In this document: positions 58,649 through 64,000 of the stretch, piece after piece
How the letters are laid out: each line of letters opens with the position of its first letter
Position numbering within the stretch: position 1 is the stretch's first letter
Assembly: GCA_951799445.1 (NCBI GenBank)
Contig: OX637294.1
Span: forward strand, 21,849,452 to 21,913,451
From: Pseudisothecium myosuroides
Lineage: Eukaryota > Streptophyta > Bryopsida > Hypnales > Lembophyllaceae
DNA length: 64,000 nt
Direction of reading: 5' to 3'
Made by a program: the position numbers and the translations under genes
Notes under the pieces: model-generated
Databases searched by the model: none
Told to the model about the DNA's origin: nothing
What the model saw: only the letters and a program-made list of their open reading frames with translations

Positions 58649-61600
58649 GTGCGGCTATGGCTGTTCAGTTTGTACAGTGCATTCAAGTCCTTGCTGATTT
58701 TCCATCTCTGAGAACAACTCCTACAGGAAGCTTGCTGACGTTTCTGCAATGGAGTCGAAGCGACTCTTCCAAAGAGCTGCAAATTCATGAGACCTGCCAT
58801 TTGTATGCTTAAGTTAAACGTATGTGATTGCTTGTATGGAAATGGTGTCGACGGACTTGCTTGCTACTGCTGTTCGGAATCGGATATATGATACAGCTTT
58901 ACACCCAACCCTCTCTTATTCCACATACCTTGTATCTCCCATGAAGTTGTCAAGTCGTGAGCATAGGTCAGACTGTATTTAGGTCTCCATTTCGGGCTCC
59001 ATTTGTCCCTGATGCAGTTGGAAAGGAAGAGAGGTTTCAATGCCAAGGTAATCAAGTGAAAGAAGCAGATTAAGTAGTCCTGGTTCCGACCACAATTACC
59101 ACCATGACTGAATGTTGAAAGCTTCAACACGGCAACTTGAATCTCCACTAGCAGTGGCCTAATTAGGCATGGAGGTAATGATCGCGTTTTTTTCTGATGA
59201 CTCTGCAATGCGAGCTTCATAGCAGATAAGGAGCATTTGAAGGCGGAAATCGTTAAACCTGATAGCCTTGAAAAATCAACCAGAGAATCTGCAGAATGCT
59301 CGTGATAGCAGACGAACGCAGAATATTGACCGAGAAACTGCCATTCTCCGAATACCAGCATCAGTTTGCCATGATCAGTTTAGACTTCCGAGCGTCTCAA
59401 TCGCCAATATATTAAGGTATGAATCTCAACTCATTACTGCGACTTATTGCAAGTACTCAAAAATTGTTTGGAATTTGGATTAAAGAAGTTATGCGTGTTT
59501 GTTTTCAAGAATGAAGAAAGGCTTGTTGAAGTGGAGGTACAGCTCTTCGGCTCAAAAATCAATTTTCACTTTCAAAGGTCATTCCATTAGAGGACCAATT
59601 AATGGATAATGAGGATAACACATAAATCAAGCACAACATGTTAAAAAGAATGTAATGAGAGCAATCCCAAACCCGCAGGTGCAAGCATTTTAAATCTTGG
59701 AGAGTGTATCCCACCAGAGAAATCCAAAAAATCCATGGTCTGATAGACCTTATTCCAGAGTGCAACAATGAAGTTTCACTTCTTGAAATTCCTTTCTCAA
59801 GCTGAGAAATTCCATACGAAATCCCTTTTCTCAAACTCTGAAATTCCATAACTGCCATTCGGAATTGGGCCTCTGACTTTTTCATGAGGAGAGTATCTCT
59901 GGTTCCCGGTTTCAGTGTTACAAACATCGAAAATTTGTGCCCCTCATTTCCCCTGTTTGCTGCTGTTACCTCATCCCCATTTCTAGTACAAAATCATCTG
60001 AAAATCTAATGAATTAGTAAGGGGAACAGGGTTCTTATGGATTCGTTGGTGATCGGCAGCTTAAAGCAAGGAAGCATTGAGTTTACAACTGGGAAAGGTC
60101 GTCAGGATGGCAACATTCGGAAGCATTGCCGGGTGTTGAAATTGTGAGTATTTTAGATAACTGTCTGCACCCGCATCAAACCAGCAAGGTAAACAGACCC
60201 AAAATGGATCCACCCTAATTGCAAACCCTACTTTTGTCTGTACTTTTGCAACTTAATGTGGAGAAATTTGTACTAAAGTTTGCACTATCACAAGACAATG
60301 TGGTATTAGGGTTGAAAGAGTTGGAATTGGATTGAAAAGTGTTGATTTTATGAATTCAATGAACAAATTCATGAGATTTGTACACATGGAAATAGGTTCA
60401 TTCAATATTTCTCAATCTTTAGGAATGGTTTTGGATTGTCATTGCAACTATGTATAGAATTAACAAAGTCATGTAAGCATCCAGTGGACAAGCATTATCT
60501 CGCATGAGGTACCTTGTACTTGTTGCTTTTGCATACATGTGAAATTTGTGTTCACACATTCATTTTCTAGCTCATAGATTTAAAACCCTTCACCAATAAT
60601 ATAGGTACCTGGGAAAATTTATAAATTACTTGACCTAACAACTAATTTTTTATAATTTTATTTTAATAATAAATTATCTTACCAATATACTACCTTTGTC
60701 CCATTAAAAAACTCCCAAAAAATTCCGACAAGAGAAAAATTCTATTTTTAGTCTTTGAGCGAGTGATACATATATTCAAACACCTGTAAAACCATCTCCA
60801 AAATCTATGCAAAATCTCTAGTTTAGGCTCCATTGTCTTGGCACCCAAAATCTATGTGGATAGTATCATATTTGAGCCTAGCTTACGAATGAAAGATGAT
60901 AGATGACCTCATTGCTACAACAATCAAGACATTTGAGGACCTTGAGGTGGAGAAGTTGAACAACTTTCTCACCTTGCAACACTGCATGGTTGAAACGATC
61001 AAGATCAATAGAAGCAACAAGTACAAGGTGCCTCATGTAGGCAAGGCCAAGCTTGCTAGGGAAACTGTCTAATTGCTTAACATCCCCCGACGAGGTCGTT
61101 CAACACACCGAACACTTGTTGAACAATCAAAATCTAAAAACAAAGCTTTTTAGTGGTACATAAACTATGTCTGACAGAGGAAATATATGTTATATGTGGA
61201 TATTGAATCAGAAATCACTCATTATTTGTATTCAAGTTTGTGCACCAAAATTTTCCAATTATTGATACCATATGGGTACCAACTTTTGAAAATAATTCTA
61301 ACCTAACTCGTACCTGAAATATTTGCAATATATATTTTTTGATACAAGTATAAATGAGGGTATTGAATTTTCTTATACCCGCACAACTCTGTTCTAGACC
61401 TACCACATTATGAACATTCTTGTTGGTTCTTACTGCCAGGGATTTTGCACAGGCATTTCAGAATTAAACGAGTGATTGCGTTCTACCTTTCTTCAAAAGT
61501 CTGTGCTTCTGGTTATGTAGTTTCTCGTTTGTGCAAATGAAGGTCTTGAGTGAAAAAATCACCACATGAGGAGAGGCTCATTGTATTCAGTTCTCTATAG

Positions 61601-61979
61601 TAAATATACCTAATTATGATTCCTATCTTATTGCATCACAATGCATAAATTCCCTCTTCATTTCACAACTTCTATCTAGGGTTGTCATTCTTCTCTTATT
61701 CATGTGGTACAAATCTAATAATACAAGAATGGCTATTGTGAATTTAAGTTTTAAAATAAAGAAGGGATGTAAATATTGATGCAATTATTGTAGGTGGAGG
61801 TTGCAATTTAAAAATTTTGAATTCATATTTTGAATCCTAAACCCCAAAGTAGATAGTACAAGTCAAGAAATACAAAATTGATGGCCCGAAATAGGGGGCA
61901 GATGTTTACATTCTTGATAGGCGTGAGAAAAAGAAAAAAGAAATTTTGGCCCTTCTTTGAAAGGCTCATAGGTTCCAGA
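58649..61979. other. Interval between the tandem UGTs, no recognised gene
   Basis: The first few hundred bases are presumably the UGT 3' UTR. Minus-strand open frames at 58864-59361 (165 codons) and 59559-59927 (122 codons) show no recognisable domain, and I do not call them genes. From about 60680 to 61180 the sequence matches the interior of the nested element at 40463-43460 without its two insertions. The rest is AT-rich and featureless to my eye. Confidence 0.6.
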
Positions 61980-61983
61980 TTAA

Positions 61984-62423
61984 TCCTTGAACGTCGATGC
62001 AGCCATTCTATGGCCAATAAATGACATAGAATCAAATTGTGTAGGACAGAATACATCCTATTCATCCTCGGAATTTGCTGTGAAAAGGGAAGATCTTCTA
62101 CAGAAGATTGAATTCCAATGAGTGCATTTGCAATTTTTTAAGCCGATGATTCACACGGTAATGCAAAAGGATGATTTCGAGGGTCACCCCTTTGTCCTTT
62201 AACCCTTGAAGGACGAATTGGTGACCGTGGAAATCATCCCCTTGGATACCGTGAGAATCATTGCCTTAAAAAAATGGAAAAGCACTCATTGGAAATCAAC
62301 CTACTGTAGAAGACCTTCCCTTTTCACAACAAAATTCTGAGGATGAATACTTGCACTTCTGTCTACATGCAGAGATTTTCTGTCATTCATCGGACGCCAA
62401 ACGTCCTCCGCGTCGTTCAAGGG
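61984..62423. mobile_element. 440-bp foldback TTAA element
   Basis: The element is almost entirely two inverted arms of about 220 bp meeting near 62203. Left arm features such as aatgacatagaatc, attcatcctc and aaaagggaaga reappear complementary and in reverse order on the right. The ends read TTAAtCCTTGAACG (61980-61993) and CGTTCAAGGGTTAA (62414-62427), so TTAA flanks both sides. It lies just upstream of UGT copy 2's duplicated upstream region. Its terminal motif resembles the other TTAA-flanked repeats of the window. No coding capacity. Confidence 0.8.
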
Positions 62424-63154
62424 TTAAGGGTTAAAAGTACTTTTGAGAAAAATGGAGTCCCCTTTTTGTGATTTTTGTGAATTTCAAGTTATTTGAGTCC
62501 TCCAGCACAGCAACGGTGGGAAGTCTACAACGTGAAATTTGCACAAAAATGAACTCCAGTGCTCACGTTTTGGTAAAGCCTTCATCTTGCAAGAGCGAAT
62601 CAAGCAAAGTCGCATCTATCAAGCTAGCTGTGAAGAATTCACGGCTTCAGTACACAAACGAATTCAATGTCTATTTCCAACTTTGTCAGCAGCGCTGCTT
62701 CGAACAGAAATGCATGCACCCAATTCTTCAGACTTCTGCCATAGCTCCTGCGCAGCCACAACTCCACAAACAATTCTCAAGTTTCCCATAATCACAAACC
62801 CCACATTCGCACAAGTTATCAGTCCTCCTTGAAGTCCTCAAAGATGTTTTAATAACTTTCAGGCGCTTCGGACTCCTCTTCGTGAAATTGCATCGAGTCC
62901 AATTCAAGGACCCTCGACAAGCTTGTCCACCGAGGTACTCCTCTACGGAAGGTGATCTACTTGAAATTGCGACTGGAAAGGCAACGATTACTGGTCCCAT
63001 CGATACTCCATGGTCGACATCCCCGACAAGTCCCTGTGAAGCAAGTACGAGTTTGACTGACACCGCTTCAAATGTGCGGTCCTTCAGACGGCTCCTTCAC
63101 ATCAGTCTGTCAATTCCCAATCTCAAGTAGACCGCACGTCAATGGATTAAGGAA

Positions 63155-63356
63155 TACCAGTATGGAGAAACTCATACCAGGGACGACTCTTTGCTGGAGG
63201 GCTTCGGGAGAAGAGAGACTAAAAAACGCCAGAGGTAAGAATGTTCAAAGTCGGGAACCAGAAGCCAGGGAAGCCCCAAGGTTGATTGAAAAACCAACAG
63301 GAAAATAAACGCGAGGAGGGGGGCGGGGGCCCAGGACTGAGCTCAGAAAACGTTAT
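63155..63356. other. 202-bp insertion in UGT copy 2 upstream region
   Basis: Copy 1 reads directly through TGGATTAAGGAA. In copy 2 this 12-mer occurs twice (63143-63154 and 63357-63368) with 202 bases between, including a G-run-rich part near 63315-63335. It has no terminal inverted repeat and no poly-A. It could be a filler insertion at a break with a 12-bp duplication, or a small unclassified element. Confidence 0.7.
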
Positions 63357-63562
63357 TGGATTAAGGAAATTGCAAGAGGAATTTCGGAGTTGCAATCCAT
63401 TCCCGTACCATGGCGAACTCTGGACTCACTTGCAGAAGTGTCAGAAGGAGCTACCCATGTCCACGCCATAGCTGGCCATCCAGTAGTACCTCGACAAGCG
63501 TCTCGAATTGCGTACACCGAAAGCACGAAAACCAATAGCAGCAGGAGCACGAGCTGGAGCAT
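63353..63562 (-). CDS. Duplicate of the small divergent ORF upstream of UGT copy 2 (uncertain)
   Basis: Counterpart of 56654-56905, 69 codons, starting MLQLVLLLLLVFVLSVYAI. Its C-terminal end differs because the 202-bp insertion at 63155-63356 alters the downstream frame. Same caveats as the first copy. Confidence 0.22.
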   Translation of the reverse strand: MLQLVLLLLLVFVLSVYAIRDACRGTTGWPAMAWTWVAPSDTSASESRVRHGTGMDCNSEIPLAISLIQ

Positions 63563-63638
63563 TTCGCTTGAGAGTTCGATGAGTTCCCAGTTTAAGCTTT
63601 GAATTGCATTTGTGTGATCAATCGAGTGGCGGAAGCAA

Positions 63639-64000
63639 ATGGGGTCTCAAGCTGTGGGGAGCCAGTGGGCGGATGCACCGCACGTCGTGATAGTCCCGCG
63701 GTCCGCATCAGGTCACACCATCCCGTTTCTGCAATTCGCGCGGCGTTTGGCCACCGCCGGCGTCGTCGCCACCGTCGTCACCACTGACAAGCAACTCCTG
63801 GAGCTTCGAGCTTCCCTCGGGACCACGGATTTCACCTCGCAAGGAGGCTACCCTCTGCGCATCGTCGGCTTGCGTGACAAGACTTCGCTCGAGCTCTCCC
63901 ACAGGGAATGGCGGGGGCGCGTGCAGGAGGTTCCTTCGGAGGAGCGTCGAGTGATCGATCTCTTGGAAGCGACCATCACGGATCTCACCTCGCCGGCGTC
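63639..64000 (+). CDS. Family 1 UDP-glycosyltransferase, copy 2, 5' part (cut by window end)
   Basis: The open frame starts at the same ATG context as copy 1 and runs without a stop to the window edge, about 120 codons. It differs from copy 1 at 12 of 362 bases by my hand count: four silent and eight replacing (V7G, S49T, L67S, Q92R, E93G, R96Q, S111A, I112T in copy 1 numbering). The catalytic His26 and its GHTIPFLQF context are unchanged. The upstream 1.2 kb is also duplicated, so this is a tandem segmental duplication rather than a retrocopy. Whether the PSPG box and intron are intact lies outside the window. Confidence 0.9.
   Translation, partial: MGSQAVGSQWADAPHVVIVPRSASGHTIPFLQFARRLATAGVVATVVTTDKQLLELRASLGTTDFTSQGGYPLRIVGLRDKTSLELSHREWRGRVQEVPSEERRVIDLLEATITDLTSPA

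Larger units (their letters stand above)
62430..63638 (+). repeat. UGT upstream region, copy 2
   Basis: Counterpart of 55190-56988. It lacks both MITE insertions of copy 1, so it shows their empty sites. It has an extra 202-bp segment near 63155-63356. The last about 280 bases before the ATG are nearly identical between copies apart from a short indel near 63590. Confidence 0.85.

Noticed and set aside
58864..59361. 165-codon minus-strand open frame between the UGTs
   Set aside because: No recognisable domain, no conserved counterpart in the window, and no clear gene context. It could be chance in sequence of balanced composition.
1..64000. CRISPR arrays, operons, bacterial promoters
   Set aside because: Gene structure with introns and the transposon types show a plant nuclear genome. 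The tandem repeats found have no spacer structure.

Overview
This is an AT-rich, repeat-dominated stretch of a land-plant nuclear genome. It holds islands of GC-richer coding sequence with spliced genes: a plant secondary-metabolism UDP-glycosyltransferase (UGT) with a full PSPG box, a D27-like (beta-carotene isomerase family) locus, and an F-box pseudogene. Stowaway-, CACTA- and LINE-type elements are also present. The style of the F-box and UGT proteins would fit a bryophyte or other seed-free plant, but this is inference; nothing here fixes the species. I saw no tRNA, rRNA or CRISPR array.

Layout. (1) 1-6.8 kb: a block repeated three times in the window (copies A, B and C), broken by TTAA-flanked elements and a 2.3-kb CACTA-like element. 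(2) 9-11.3 kb: two TTAA-flanked repeats. (3) 13.1-19 kb: an F-box pseudogene and a minus-strand D27-like gene that looks broken, with an internal exon duplication and a LINE in an intron. (4) 20-35.6 kb: a repeat desert with nested MITEs, the second block copy (25.9-27.6 kb) and a pair of long duplicates (24.0-25.9 and 31.9-33.0 kb). (5) 35.6-36.9 and 47.6-51.9 kb: GC-richer, gene-like regions I cannot name. (6) 37-47 kb: more TTAA repeats, including a nested stack at 40.5-43.5 kb. (7) 55.2-64 kb: two tandem UGT copies about 6.65 kb apart. The first is complete (two exons, 521 aa); the second runs off the window edge.

The most unusual signal is the abundance of 0.2-1.2 kb repeats that end in CCCCTAAAGG-like inverted termini and are bounded by TTAA. 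At least eleven are recognisable, and three have empty sites elsewhere in the window. TTAA duplication with CCC-starting ends is the hallmark of piggyBac-type transposition. No transposase is present, so these would be non-autonomous copies. Several other MITE families can also be defined from within the window because duplicated segments supply the pre-insertion sites.

Functionally, the intact or probably intact gene content is the UGT pair. The D27-like and F-box loci appear degraded. The rest is mobile-element sequence or unrecognised.
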